Origin: Odoribacter sp.
Lineage (GTDB): Bacteria > Bacteroidota > Bacteroidia > Bacteroidales > Prolixibacteraceae
Length of the DNA: 64,000 nt
Reading direction: 5' to 3'
Assembly (NCBI GenBank): GCA_013824715.1
Contig: PNOH01000008.1
Location: 1 to 64,000 of the forward strand
Position numbers and translations under genes: made by a program. Positions 1 through 6,747 of this stretch are shown piece after piece. The notes beneath the pieces are model-generated. The model was not told where the DNA came from, did no database searches, and saw nothing but the letters and a program-made list of their open reading frames with translations. The stretch's first letter is position 1. Every line of letters begins with the position of its first letter.

Positions 1-2
1 CG

Positions 3-1190
3 TATGTCGGATTTGAAACGATGAAGGTAAAACCCGATTTCGGTAAAGAAATGATGATTTCGATGAAGACGAAGTCGGTTCAAATTAATCTTGATGAAAA
101 GTCAGAAAGCTCGAAATCAGAAACACTAAAAGTTCAAACTGACACTCCTTTAAAATTTGGAAATTCAGATGGTTCAGGAAACCAACCATTGATTGTTATA
201 GATGGTGTTATTGCCGAAAATCAAAATACGGATAATATTCCTCCTGAAAACATTGAATCAATTTCTATTTTGAAAGGTGAATCTGCAACCAGCAAATACG
301 GAGAAAAAGGTAAAAATGGAGTAGTTGAAATTACAATGAAACCAAAAGCTCTATTCATCATGGTTGAAGAAATGCCTGAATTTCCCGGCGGCCCTGAGGC
401 TTTGAAAACATTCGTTTATTCCACCATGAAATATCCGGCAAGTGCCCTTGAAAATGGTATTAATGGGCAGGTTACTGTAAAATTTGTTGTTGACAAAACT
501 GGAAGGGTTACCAATGCTAAATTACGCTGGGGAGTCGATCCCGCACTCGACAAGGAATCGCTTCGAATTGTTGAATCGATGCCTAACTGGATCCCGGGCA
601 AACAGAATGGCGAAGCGGTAGATGTTGCTTACGAAATGCCCATTAATTTCAAACTGCCACCCAACAGAATAAGTAAGGAAAAATTAATAACAAATAACTC
701 TTCAAAAATAGGGAAGATATCTTGGATAAATAATACAATCTATAGTACGGAAAAATTAAATATAGCATTGGGAATGCAAAAAGGAGACAAATATTCCTAT
801 GAAAATATAAATAGACGTATTCGTAATGAAGTTTCCGGTTTGTATTTAGATAACGGTTATTTGTTTTCAAGTATTAAAATTACTGAAATACCCCAAAGTA
901 ATGATGTTGTTGATTTGACATTTACAATACATGAGGGAGATCGCGGAAAGATAGGAACTGTAACCGTAAAAGGAAATAAAAATGTTTCCACCAATGATAT
1001 TCTGAATGAAATTACGATCAAACCAGGTGATTTATTTAGCAAAACCAAAATAATCGAATCAGTCAGGGCTTTAAGCAAGATGCGTAAACTCATACCCGAA
1101 AAAATTATTCCGGAGGTTTTGCCTGAATCAAAAAAACCAAATAGTGAATTCGTTAATGTGAACATGGTATTCAACGTAACTGAAAAGTAA
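3..1190 (+). CDS. Partial membrane-signalling protein: SusC-plug-like, TonB C-terminal and POTRA-like domains
   Basis: The reading frame is open to the left edge (it reads YVGFET before the first in-window Met at 21), so the true start is outside the window. The leading residues look like the end of a carboxypeptidase-regulatory-like domain. Next comes a SusC-plug-like segment (LIVIDGV, then SISILKGESAT and YGEKGKNGVVEI). A TonB C-terminal domain follows (FPGGPEALKTF; GQVTVKFVVDKTG). From about residue 225 there is BamA-like POTRA sequence (YLDNGYLFSSIKI; VDLTFTIHEGDRGKIGTV; ITIKPGDLFSKTKI). TonB-C plus plug modules occur in Bacteroidota M56/BlaR1-type proteins, so an M56 peptidase may lie upstream; that is inference. 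The POTRA tail is unusual. The domain calls are fairly firm; the role is unknown. Confidence 0.75.
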   Translation, partial: YVGFETMKVKPDFGKEMMISMKTKSVQINLDEKSESSKSETLKVQTDTPLKFGNSDGSGNQPLIVIDGVIAENQNTDNIPPENIESISILKGESATSKYGEKGKNGVVEITMKPKALFIMVEEMPEFPGGPEALKTFVYSTMKYPASALENGINGQVTVKFVVDKTGRVTNAKLRWGVDPALDKESLRIVESMPNWIPGKQNGEAVDVAYEMPINFKLPPNRISKEKLITNNSSKIGKISWINNTIYSTEKLNIALGMQKGDKYSYENINRRIRNEVSGLYLDNGYLFSSIKITEIPQSNDVVDLTFTIHEGDRGKIGTVTVKGNKNVSTNDILNEITIKPGDLFSKTKIIESVRALSKMRKLIPEKIIPEVLPESKKPNSEFVNVNMVFNVTEK

Positions 1191-1239
1191 ATAGCGACTT
1201 GTGAGAAAAAGATGGGATACATTTTCTCATCAAAAATAC

Positions 1240-1300
1240 GGCGACCGTTTTCGGATCGCCTTATTTTTTGATTATAAAACCAAACCTGTTAGCCGGGTTC
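1240..1300 (+). repeat. rnpB-3'-end repeat, copy A (terminator plus rnpB fragment)
   Basis: A hairpin (GGCGACCG, loop TTTT, CGGATCGCC, one bulge) is followed by TTATTTTTTG and then ACCTGTTAGCCGGGTTC at 1284-1300. The latter matches the 3' terminal part of rnpB at 3081-3097 with one difference. The block also acts as a plausible terminator for the gene ending at 1190. It is the most diverged of three copies; the others are at 1973-2041 and 3027-3097. Confidence 0.75.
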
Positions 1301-1311
1301 AGGTAGTAGAA

Positions 1312-1345
1312 TGGATTCCATCCTTCAAAAAAGGAATGGAATCCA
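1312..1345. repeat. Inverted repeat upstream of cassette 1
   Basis: Arms TGGATTCCAT/CCTT and AAGG/ATGGAATCCA form a hairpin with one unpaired base. A related but weaker hairpin (TTCCATCC, CTTTTC, AAAAAGG, ATAGAATCC) sits at the same place after copy B, at about 2056-2084. The similarity between the two cassettes therefore extends beyond the rnpB-derived part. Confidence 0.6.
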
Positions 1346-1370
1346 TAGTTCTCTAAATGAGGATTTTTGC

Positions 1371-1378
1371 TAGCTTTG
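1371..1378 (+). promoter_or_regulatory. -7 box TAGCTTTG
   Basis: It matches the Bacteroidota -7 consensus TAnnTTTG and lies 25 bases before the GTG at 1404. I see no clear -33 TTTG at the right spacing. Confidence 0.5.
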
Positions 1379-1403
1379 TACAGCACAATTTATTCCATGT
1401 AAA

Positions 1404-1727
1404 GTGAAAGAAATTGAATTTTTATCGATTTTGGATAAATTTGGACATGATCGGTTGCGTGTTCGGTTAAAAATTGATAAAGGTGAATTGGTTGATGTAG
1501 TTTATCAATACGAAGCATTCATCCTTGAGAAATGGGTTCCAATTGTTCGGTATGATTGCGCACATGGATTTTTTCACCGTGACGTTTTAATGCCGAATGG
1601 TGATAAAGAAAAACAAGAGATATCCATTGACAATTTGAAAAGTGCATCGAAATATGCTGAGCAGGATTTGAAAGATCGCTGGGAATGGTATAAAGAACGA
1701 TACCTTAAAAAAATGAAAAAACGATAG
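1404..1727 (+). CDS. Small charged protein, first gene of a putative toxin-antitoxin-like pair
   Basis: This 107-residue protein starts with GTG and has no signal peptide or membrane segment. It is rich in Lys, Glu, Asp and aromatic residues, with a likely beta-rich first half (RLRVRLKI; VVYQYEAF; KWVPIVRYDCAHGFFHRDV) and a helical basic tail (SASKYAEQDLKDRWEWYKERYLKK). Its size and its 2-base gap to the next small acidic protein fit a toxin-antitoxin module. I do not recognise the family with certainty, so function is not assigned. Its position between two rnpB-end repeats, beside a genuine RES toxin cassette, supports a mobile-cassette role. Confidence 0.6.
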   Translation: MKEIEFLSILDKFGHDRLRVRLKIDKGELVDVVYQYEAFILEKWVPIVRYDCAHGFFHRDVLMPNGDKEKQEISIDNLKSASKYAEQDLKDRWEWYKERYLKKMKKR

Positions 1728-1729
1728 CT

Positions 1730-1954
1730 ATGACAAATAAGGAAACTGTTGAAAGAAACATAGGATTAACTTTTGATTTTGTCAATCATCTAATTGACAA
1801 TCCAATTCTTGCGGAAAATCTACCTGATGATTTTAAATTGGAGTTTATTGAAAAGGATTTTCCAAACATTGAAAAAAAGGAACAGTTAGAACCTGACACA
1901 AAGGTTAAAAGAAAATATGTTCGGGTTAGAAATACGTTTGAAATTTCGAAATAG
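1730..1954 (+). CDS. Small acidic protein, putative antitoxin-like partner
   Basis: This 74-residue protein starts 2 bases after its upstream neighbour stops, so the two are co-transcribed. The first half (NIGLTFDFVNHLIDNPILAENLPDDFKLEFIEKDF) resembles the pattern of DUF5647-like small proteins (a helix ending in a YL or HL pair, then P..xxxxP and an acidic strand); this comes from memory of the family and is tentative. The C-terminus is basic (KVKRKYVRVRN). It could be an antitoxin or a subunit of the first protein. Copy B of the rnpB-end repeat follows 18 bases downstream and gives a terminator. Confidence 0.55.
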   Translation: MTNKETVERNIGLTFDFVNHLIDNPILAENLPDDFKLEFIEKDFPNIEKKEQLEPDTKVKRKYVRVRNTFEISK

Positions 1955-1972
1955 GAATAGACGAAGGAACCA

Positions 1973-2041
1973 AATAAGGCAATCACAATTCAACGATCGC
2001 CTTATTTTTTGATTAAAAAACGCAAACCTGTAAGTCGGGTC
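1973..2041 (+). repeat. rnpB-3'-end repeat, copy B (terminator plus rnpB fragment)
   Basis: A 12-bp stem with one mismatch (1973-1984 with 1995-2006, AATAAGGC..GCCTTATT) is followed by a T run and GATTAAAAAACGCAAA. Then comes ACCTGTAAGTCGGGT at 2026-2040, matching the rnpB 3' end with one change. Loop and stem are nearly the same as in copy C beside rnpB. It probably terminates the 1404-1954 operon. Confidence 0.8.
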
Positions 2042-2123
2042 TTGAAATAAAAGTGTTCCATCCTTTTCAAAAAGGTATAGAATCCTTTAAAAAGGAAAAT
2101 TCTATCATTCACAACAACAGACG

Positions 2124-2155
2124 GAATTTATTCGTACCTTTGAGCGAATAAATTC
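2124..2155 (+). promoter_or_regulatory. Promoter with perfect inverted-repeat operator of the RES module
   Basis: The -7 box TACCTTTG occupies 2135-2142. It is flanked by perfect 11-base arms GAATTTATTCG (2124-2134) and CGAATAAATTC (2145-2155). The ATG of the antitoxin gene is at 2165. An inverted repeat enclosing the -7 box is what autorepression by the antitoxin would need; that last step is inference. Confidence 0.7.
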
Positions 2156-2164
2156 TGTTTTACT

Positions 2165-2551
2165 ATGAGCGCACTTGTAATTTCAGAAAAAGATTTCCTG
2201 ATCGGAGCAAGGTATGGGATCCAAAAATCGATGCTTTTGTCAATTGCCCGTGAATCCGGATTAACGTTGAAGGAACTGAGTTCGTATTTAAGGATTTCAA
2301 CCCGTTCAATTCAGGAAAAGGAACCTTCACAATTGATTGCCCCTGGCCCCTCTGAACGGGCATTGTACATCGCCAAGTTATTTCAATCAGGAATTGAAAC
2401 ATTTGGTAGCCGCAGTAAATTCCGCAATTGGCTTAATTCAGAAAATCAGGTTATGGGTGGAGAAAAGCCCGTTTCGTACCTCGACACATTTTCAGGAATT
2501 CAGCTTGTTCTGGATGAATTGAACGCTATCGAATACGGATTCTCAGCCTGA
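2165..2551 (+). CDS. Xre/MbcA/ParS-type antitoxin of a RES toxin
   Basis: This 128-residue protein has a helical N-terminal region (LTLKELSSYLRISTRSIQ, helix-turn-helix-like). Its C-terminal DUF2384/MbcA-ParS toxin-binding domain shows the typical order: GSRSKFRNWL, then LGG-like NQVMGGEKPVSYLDT, then an ending with AIEYG. Such antitoxins cap the active site of the RES toxin and repress their own promoter. The stop codon overlaps the toxin ATG by one base. The palindrome around the -7 box upstream is the likely binding site. The family call is strong from motif order and partner. Confidence 0.88.
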   Translation: MSALVISEKDFLIGARYGIQKSMLLSIARESGLTLKELSSYLRISTRSIQEKEPSQLIAPGPSERALYIAKLFQSGIETFGSRSKFRNWLNSENQVMGGEKPVSYLDTFSGIQLVLDELNAIEYGFSA

Positions 2552-3018
2552 TGTTTGTTTACCGGATCACAAAAAAAGAACATTCTGCTTTGGATGGGAT
2601 GGGTGGAATGTATGGTCCTGGAAGGTGGCATGAAAAAGGGAATCTGGTTATCTACACCTCAGAACATGCTTCGCTCGCAGCATGGGAAAAGATTGTTCAT
2701 GTGGCAAGTTTTGATAATCTTCCTGACAATTTATTGCTGGTTAAAGTTGAAATTCCCGATGGAATTGAAATTCAGACAGTTCCGCAAAAGGTTTTGGTAA
2801 AAGGATGGAATAGCTTCCCATTTGCCAATGAAACAGTTAATTACGGCACTTCCTTTCTGCGGAAAAAAGTACATCTTGCACTTAAAGTACCTTCAGTTAT
2901 AATACCCGATGAGCACAATATTATTTTAAACCCACTTCACCCTGACATACAATCTTGTAAAATCATAAGCACCACCCGATTTATATTTGATATGCGGGTT
3001 TTTAAAGAACATTCATAG
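2551..3018 (+). CDS. RES-domain toxin (probable NAD+-degrading)
   Basis: This 155-residue RES-domain protein begins FVYRITKKEHSAL. It holds the family signature GPGRWHEKG (Arg25, Trp26), IYTSEHASLAAWE (Tyr35, Ser37, Glu46) and later a PSVIIPDEHNIILNPLHPD motif. RES toxins such as MbcT and ParT consume or use NAD+ and stop growth; which of these applies here cannot be read from sequence. It overlaps the antitoxin by one base and ends 8 bases before the rnpB terminator repeat. The length is typical and there is no sign of decay. Confidence 0.9.
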   Translation: MFVYRITKKEHSALDGMGGMYGPGRWHEKGNLVIYTSEHASLAAWEKIVHVASFDNLPDNLLLVKVEIPDGIEIQTVPQKVLVKGWNSFPFANETVNYGTSFLRKKVHLALKVPSVIIPDEHNIILNPLHPDIQSCKIISTTRFIFDMRVFKEHS

Positions 3019-3026
3019 TAAAACCA

Positions 3027-3066
3027 AATAAGGCGATCATCTTTCAACGATCGCCTTATTTTTTTT
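3027..3066. terminator. Bidirectional terminator between RES toxin and rnpB (repeat copy C)
   Basis: There is a perfect 12-bp stem, AATAAGGCGATC (3027-3038) and GATCGCCTTATT (3049-3060), with a 10-base loop. A run of T on the plus strand favours termination of the toxin operon. In the other direction it lies 16 bases past the rnpB 3' end. It is the upstream half of repeat copy C, which runs on into rnpB to about 3097. Confidence 0.85.
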
Positions 3067-3075
3067 ATTAAAAAA

Positions 3076-3470
3076 CGCAGACCTGTAAGCCGGGTTCTGT
3101 ATCCGTCTTGCGACGAACCTCTATCATTTATCTACCCGTTCCGTCACCGAAACGATCGAGCAGCCTACCCCTCACGACTTCCGAAGAATCAAAACGGACC
3201 GTTCTGTATTCCCCCGAGTTCTCGGGGGAAAATCATGATATATTTGGCTTTGCAACCCACGATAGGTACGGCTGGCGATGTTGCCACCGCCACCGGTGAG
3301 CTTTTGCCTCACCTTTTCACCCGTTCCCGGTCGTGACACGTCAAAACCGGGTGGTCGTTTTCTGTTACCTTACTGCAAGCTTTCGCCCGCCTTCCTGTTA
3401 AGAAGCATGGCGCCCCGTGTTGCCCGGACTTTCCTTCCCGATATGCATCGGGACGATAGAGCGGTCTGCG
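3076..3470 (-). ncRNA. rnpB: RNase P RNA (bacterial type A)
   Basis: Read on the minus strand, the region has the conserved 5' core GGAAAGTCCGGGCAAC near 3436-3419, GAAGGCGGGCGAAAGC near 3400, GGTGAGGCAAAAGCTCACC near 3300, and the 3' core ACAGAACCCGGCTTACAGG near 3100-3082. The two ends pair exactly as helix P1: CGCAGACC at the 5' end (3470-3463) with GGTCTGCG at the 3' end (3083-3076). The length of about 395 bases is normal for this RNA, the catalytic subunit that matures tRNA 5' ends. A hairpin with arms CCCGAG and CTCGGG near 3210-3225 is a variable arm. The open frames crossing it are spurious. Confidence 0.96.
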
Positions 3471-3490
3471 TGGCAAAGATGCCGAAAAAG

Positions 3491-3517
3491 TTCCAGGTTC
3501 CAAATTCCAAATTCCAG
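3491..3517. repeat. Degenerate short tandem repeat (TTCCAAA type)
   Basis: Iterations of TTCCAGG, TTCCAAA, TTCCAAA and TTCCAG lie just upstream of rnpB. The reverse-complement type (GGAACTTGGAACCTGGAATTTGG pattern) recurs at 17185-17211. Confidence 0.6.
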
Positions 3518-3575
3518 TTTTTCGCAGTTTTCTGGTGTAAGTAATGAATTCCAATTTGAAAATTAGTTCAACGTT

Positions 3576-3607
3576 TTTGGAGTGTACGTGTAAAATAACT
3601 AAATTTG
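3576..3607 (+). promoter_or_regulatory. Promoter of the VapBC-like operon
   Basis: -33 TTTG (3576-3579), a 20-base spacer and -7 TAAATTTG (3600-3607) match the Bacteroidota primary sigma consensus. The ATG follows at 3621. Confidence 0.65.
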
Positions 3608-3620
3608 ACGTAAAAAAAAC

Positions 3621-3872
3621 ATGGAAACAAAATTAACCCTGAACTTCGATCAGGAAGTGATTGAAAAAGCAAAGGAATTTGCTGCGGCCAACCATATAAG
3701 CCTTTCACGATTGACGGAATTTCTTTACCGTCAGATTACGACGGGCAACTACAAAACCATCGAAGAATTTCCGGTTTCAGAATGGGTAAATCAGGTTGCT
3801 GAAGGGGAAGCGACGTATAAAAGACGTTCAAGGAAAGATTTGAAAGACGAATATTTTAATCAGGCCAGATGA
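3621..3872 (+). CDS. DUF6364-like antitoxin of a PIN toxin
   Basis: This 83-residue protein has an N-terminal ribbon-helix-helix-like segment (KLTLNFDQEVIEKAKEFAAANHISLSRLTEFLYRQI) and a polar C-terminal tail expected to bind the toxin. This arrangement is typical of DUF6364 antitoxins paired with PIN toxins. It overlaps the next gene by four bases (ATGA). A matching promoter lies just upstream. The role follows from size, motif and partner; the exact family name is from memory. Confidence 0.8.
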   Translation: METKLTLNFDQEVIEKAKEFAAANHISLSRLTEFLYRQITTGNYKTIEEFPVSEWVNQVAEGEATYKRRSRKDLKDEYFNQAR

Positions 3873-4288
3873 GACTTTTTGTTGATGCAAATATCATCGT
3901 TGCAACTTTGAACCAGGAATATCCCTTGTTTACCTGGTCGTCGCGCTTATTGAGCCTGCAGGGAAAACGTAACATCGAGCTTTATACTTCGCCGCTTTGC
4001 CTGGCCATAGCCTTTTATTTTTCAAGCAAAAAAAGCGGAGAAAAAATGGCGGAAAAGAAAATCGAAATGCTTTGCCAGCATATAGGAATTACTACAATCG
4101 ATGAAAAGACAACTGTTCAGGCCATCAATAATAAACTCATTCACGACTTTGAGAATGGAATGGAGTATTATTCTGCCATTCAGCATAAATGCGATTATAT
4201 TATTACTGAAAATCAAAAGGACTTTTATTTTAGCGATATTGAAGTGACCGGATGTGAGGCATTTCTTCAGAGACTTCAAAATATATAA
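3869..4288 (+). CDS. PIN-domain ribonuclease toxin (VapC-like)
   Basis: This 139-residue PIN domain begins MRLFVDANIIVA, giving the first catalytic Asp (Asp6). The second acidic group is in HDFENGMEYYSA, and the closing motif is CDYIITENQKDF. These are the usual metal-binding acidic positions of PIN nucleases, which cut RNA, often tRNA. It overlaps the antitoxin by four bases. Lying just outside rnpB, it is the third toxin-antitoxin-like pair in 3 kb, but unlike the other two it is not bounded by rnpB-end repeats. Confidence 0.87.
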   Translation: MRLFVDANIIVATLNQEYPLFTWSSRLLSLQGKRNIELYTSPLCLAIAFYFSSKKSGEKMAEKKIEMLCQHIGITTIDEKTTVQAINNKLIHDFENGMEYYSAIQHKCDYIITENQKDFYFSDIEVTGCEAFLQRLQNI

Positions 4289-4306
4289 TCTGAATTAAAA
4301 CCCTTG

Positions 4307-4371
4307 GAACCCGTAACCCGTAACCCGCATCCCGTAACCCGTATCCCGTAACCCGCAACCCGTATCCCGTT
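4307..4371. repeat. Short tandem repeat of AACCCGTAACCCG type
   Basis: About six degenerate units of the kind ACCCGTA, ACCCGCA or TCCCGTA lie between the convergent PIN toxin and Smr genes. The reverse complement of the same pattern (CGGGTTACGGGTTACGGG) recurs at 17153-17170, also after a gene. Confidence 0.75.
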
Positions 4372-5413
4372 ACGCGTTTTTCAGAATCACCATCGTAGCG
4401 CCATAACCATATTCTTTAAAGCTGGCATCCTGAAAATAGTATTTCTTGTATTTGGTGCTAAGTTCCTGTCGGAGTTCCTGTTTGAGTGTTCCATTGCCAA
4501 TTCCGTGGATAAAAACAATCCGGCGGGTGCCGTTCGCGATCGCAGTTTCCAGTTCGTTGCGGAACCGGCCCATCTGAATTTCCAACATTTCGTGGTTCGT
4601 CAGTCCACGTGTATCTTCGAGCAATTCATGAATGTGCAGGTCAATTTCAGCCAAATCAGGCGAAACAATCCGTTTCACGATCATTTTAGGCTCATCCTTT
4701 TCCTGAACAATCTTTGTCAACTCTGGCTCTGTAAGTTTGGCTACTTCCATTTCCATATCAGGACTGAGCAATGAAATTACCAATGCATCTTGTGTAAAAA
4801 ATCTGGTTTTCTCATAACTATTCTGCCGGTAGAACTTTACAGGATTCAAACGAAGACATTTCACCACCGGAGTTTCAAGCTTCGAAGATTCTTCCAGAAA
4901 AAATAACAGTTGAAACTGGAATTCCGGAAGATCATTCAGGTCTATACTGGTGAAACTTTCCAAATACCGTTTGCTGTTCGGGTTCATTTTGCCTGATTCA
5001 ACACTGCGGTAAACCTTATTTTTCAGGTGGCTGTAATTGTAAAGCACAAAGTTATTGCTGTTGTTTACCAGGTAAACCTTCATTTCGCCATCAACCGGAT
5101 TGACTTCGTTCTGAGGCACTAATGCCATATAAAATTCAGGAGCATTCTTACCTGCAATAAATTTGGGTTCAGCTTTGGGTACTTCTTTAATTTTGGGCTG
5201 TTCTTCCTTCTTCTCATTCGCACGAATCCGGGCAAACCGTTTTTCTGCATTCATCGAAAGGGAATCGTCAACTATCACTAATTCGCTGATCAGTGTTGGG
5301 ACTTCAAACCCATCGAAATCTTCAACAATTACCATCGTTTTGCTGATTACCGATTTGACAACACCCCCACCCACTGCATTTAAAAACCTAACTTTATCTC
5401 CTGCTTTTATCAT
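4370..5413 (-). CDS. DUF2027 and Smr-domain protein
   Basis: This 347-residue protein has an N-terminal DUF2027-like region (MIKAGDKVRFLNAVGGGVV) and a central beta-rich region. The C-terminal Smr domain shows DLHIHELLEDTRGLTN and FIHGIGNGTLKQELRQEL, which match the DLH and HGxGxGxLr motifs. Smr domains nick or bind nucleic acid, as in MutS2. I chose the start at 5413 because a -7 box (TAGCTTTG, minus strand 5438-5431) lies inside the longer reading frame that begins at 5458. It is divergent from queA. Its exact role in Bacteroidota is not established. Confidence 0.85.
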   Translation of the reverse strand: MIKAGDKVRFLNAVGGGVVKSVISKTMVIVEDFDGFEVPTLISELVIVDDSLSMNAEKRFARIRANEKKEEQPKIKEVPKAEPKFIAGKNAPEFYMALVPQNEVNPVDGEMKVYLVNNSNNFVLYNYSHLKNKVYRSVESGKMNPNSKRYLESFTSIDLNDLPEFQFQLLFFLEESSKLETPVVKCLRLNPVKFYRQNSYEKTRFFTQDALVISLLSPDMEMEVAKLTEPELTKIVQEKDEPKMIVKRIVSPDLAEIDLHIHELLEDTRGLTNHEMLEIQMGRFRNELETAIANGTRRIVFIHGIGNGTLKQELRQELSTKYKKYYFQDASFKEYGYGATMVILKNA

Positions 5414-5430
5414 TTTCTGAATATTTTGCA

Positions 5431-5438
5431 CAAAGCTA
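5431..5438 (-). promoter_or_regulatory. -7 box for the Smr gene
   Basis: Minus-strand TAGCTTTG fits TAnnTTTG and lies 17 bases before the ATG at 5413. It rules out the longer start at 5458. Confidence 0.5.
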
Positions 5439-5468
5439 CGACAAAAGATACCAAACACAAGATTTTGT

Positions 5469-5476
5469 TATTTTTG
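5469..5476 (+). promoter_or_regulatory. -7 box for queA
   Basis: TATTTTTG matches TAnnTTTG, 14 bases before the queA ATG. This gives a very short leader. Confidence 0.45.
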
Positions 5477-5490
5477 CCGATTACAAACCT

Positions 5491-6735
5491 ATGGAAAACA
5501 CGAATAATCTACTCGAAAAGGTAACAGGCATTTCCATCAGCGATTATGCCTACGATTTGCCTGAAGCGAAAATCGCCAAATATCCGCTGGCCGGGCGCGA
5601 TCAGTCGAAACTGCTGGTCTGGAAGAATGGTCAGATTCAGGACGCTCAGTTCAGGAACCTGTCTGAACATTTGCCTTCCAACAGTTTGCTGATTTTCAAC
5701 AATACGAAGGTTATCCGTGCCAGATTGCACTTCCAGAAAGAAACCGGCGCTAAAATCGAAATCTTCTGTCTCGACCCGGTTGAGCCAGCCGATTACCAGA
5801 TTGCTTTTCAAACCACAAAATCGTGCATCTGGAAATGTATGATTGGCAATCAGAAAAAATGGAAAGGTGAAATTTTGCGCAAAACCATCTGCATTGATAA
5901 AACCGAAATCGAGCTTTGTGCTGAACAAATTGATAAGGAGAAGAATAAAAGCCTGATCCGGTTTAGCTGGAACAACCCCGATTTTGAGTTTTCACGCATC
6001 ATAGAACATGCCGGATCGTTGCCAATTCCACCTTATTTGAACCGTGAAACTGAGCAGAGCGATCTGGAAAGATATCAAACTGTGTATTCCAAAATTAAAG
6101 GTTCTGTTGCTGCGCCCACAGCCGGACTGCATTTTACAGAGAAAATATTTAATCACCTTCAGGATGAAGGGCACGAATTGGCTGAATTAACCCTGCATGT
6201 GGGCGCCGGAACATTTCAACCTGTTAAAAGCGAAAGGATTTCAGATCACGAAATGCATTCCGAACATCTGTACATCAGCCGCGATTTCCTGAATCGGCTC
6301 ATTCACCATTCAGGAAAGAAAATTGCTGTCGGAACCACTTCTGTCCGAACCCTCGAAAGTTTATACTGGTTGGGAGTTCAGGCGTTCAGGCATCCGGAAA
6401 TTAATATTGAAAATCTGAAAGTTTTGCAGTGGGAGGCCTATCAGGAGAATAAATATGAATTACCAATCAATGACGCATTAAATGCACTGATGGCGCTTTT
6501 AGACAACCATCAGACCGATCATTTGTCAGCTTTAACACAAATCATCATCGCGCCTGGTTATCGGTTCAGGATAGTGGATGGGTTGATCACAAATTTTCAC
6601 CAGCCACAAAGCACGCTGTTACTGCTAATTTCAGCCTATCTGGGCGACGATTGGAGAAGAATTTACAATCATGCTCTGGCAAACGGCTACCGCTTTCTGA
6701 GCTATGGCGATAGTAATCTGTATCTGAAAATATGA
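5491..6735 (+). CDS. queA: S-adenosylmethionine:tRNA ribosyltransferase-isomerase
   Basis: QueA transfers the ribosyl part of SAM to 7-aminomethyl-7-deazaguanine in tRNA, making epoxyqueuosine in the queuosine pathway. The protein has 414 residues. It shows the family motifs YDLPEAKIAKYP, LLIFNNTKVIRARL, GSLPIPPYLNR, SVAAPTAGLHFT and LHVGAGTFQPVKSE, then ITNFHQPQSTLLLLISA near the end. The length is slightly above the bacterial norm of about 350, mostly in the middle and C-terminal parts. It is a stand-alone gene, divergent from the Smr gene and convergent with the phosphate transporter. Confidence 0.95.
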   Translation: MENTNNLLEKVTGISISDYAYDLPEAKIAKYPLAGRDQSKLLVWKNGQIQDAQFRNLSEHLPSNSLLIFNNTKVIRARLHFQKETGAKIEIFCLDPVEPADYQIAFQTTKSCIWKCMIGNQKKWKGEILRKTICIDKTEIELCAEQIDKEKNKSLIRFSWNNPDFEFSRIIEHAGSLPIPPYLNRETEQSDLERYQTVYSKIKGSVAAPTAGLHFTEKIFNHLQDEGHELAELTLHVGAGTFQPVKSERISDHEMHSEHLYISRDFLNRLIHHSGKKIAVGTTSVRTLESLYWLGVQAFRHPEINIENLKVLQWEAYQENKYELPINDALNALMALLDNHQTDHLSALTQIIIAPGYRFRIVDGLITNFHQPQSTLLLLISAYLGDDWRRIYNHALANGYRFLSYGDSNLYLKI

Positions 6736-6747
6736 AAGGAAATTGAT

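Noticed and set aside
1261-1300. Possible tRNA fragment, because GTTAGCCGGGTTC resembles a T-arm
   Set aside because: The match is to the 3' end of rnpB including its terminator; no cloverleaf can be formed around it.
3108-3554. Overlapping open frames of 63-88 codons on both strands
   Set aside because: They lie across the RNase P RNA, whose conserved cores and paired ends explain the sequence.
4307-4371. CRISPR-like array
   Set aside because: The units are about 7-14 bases and contiguous, with no spacers of constant length; no cas genes are present.
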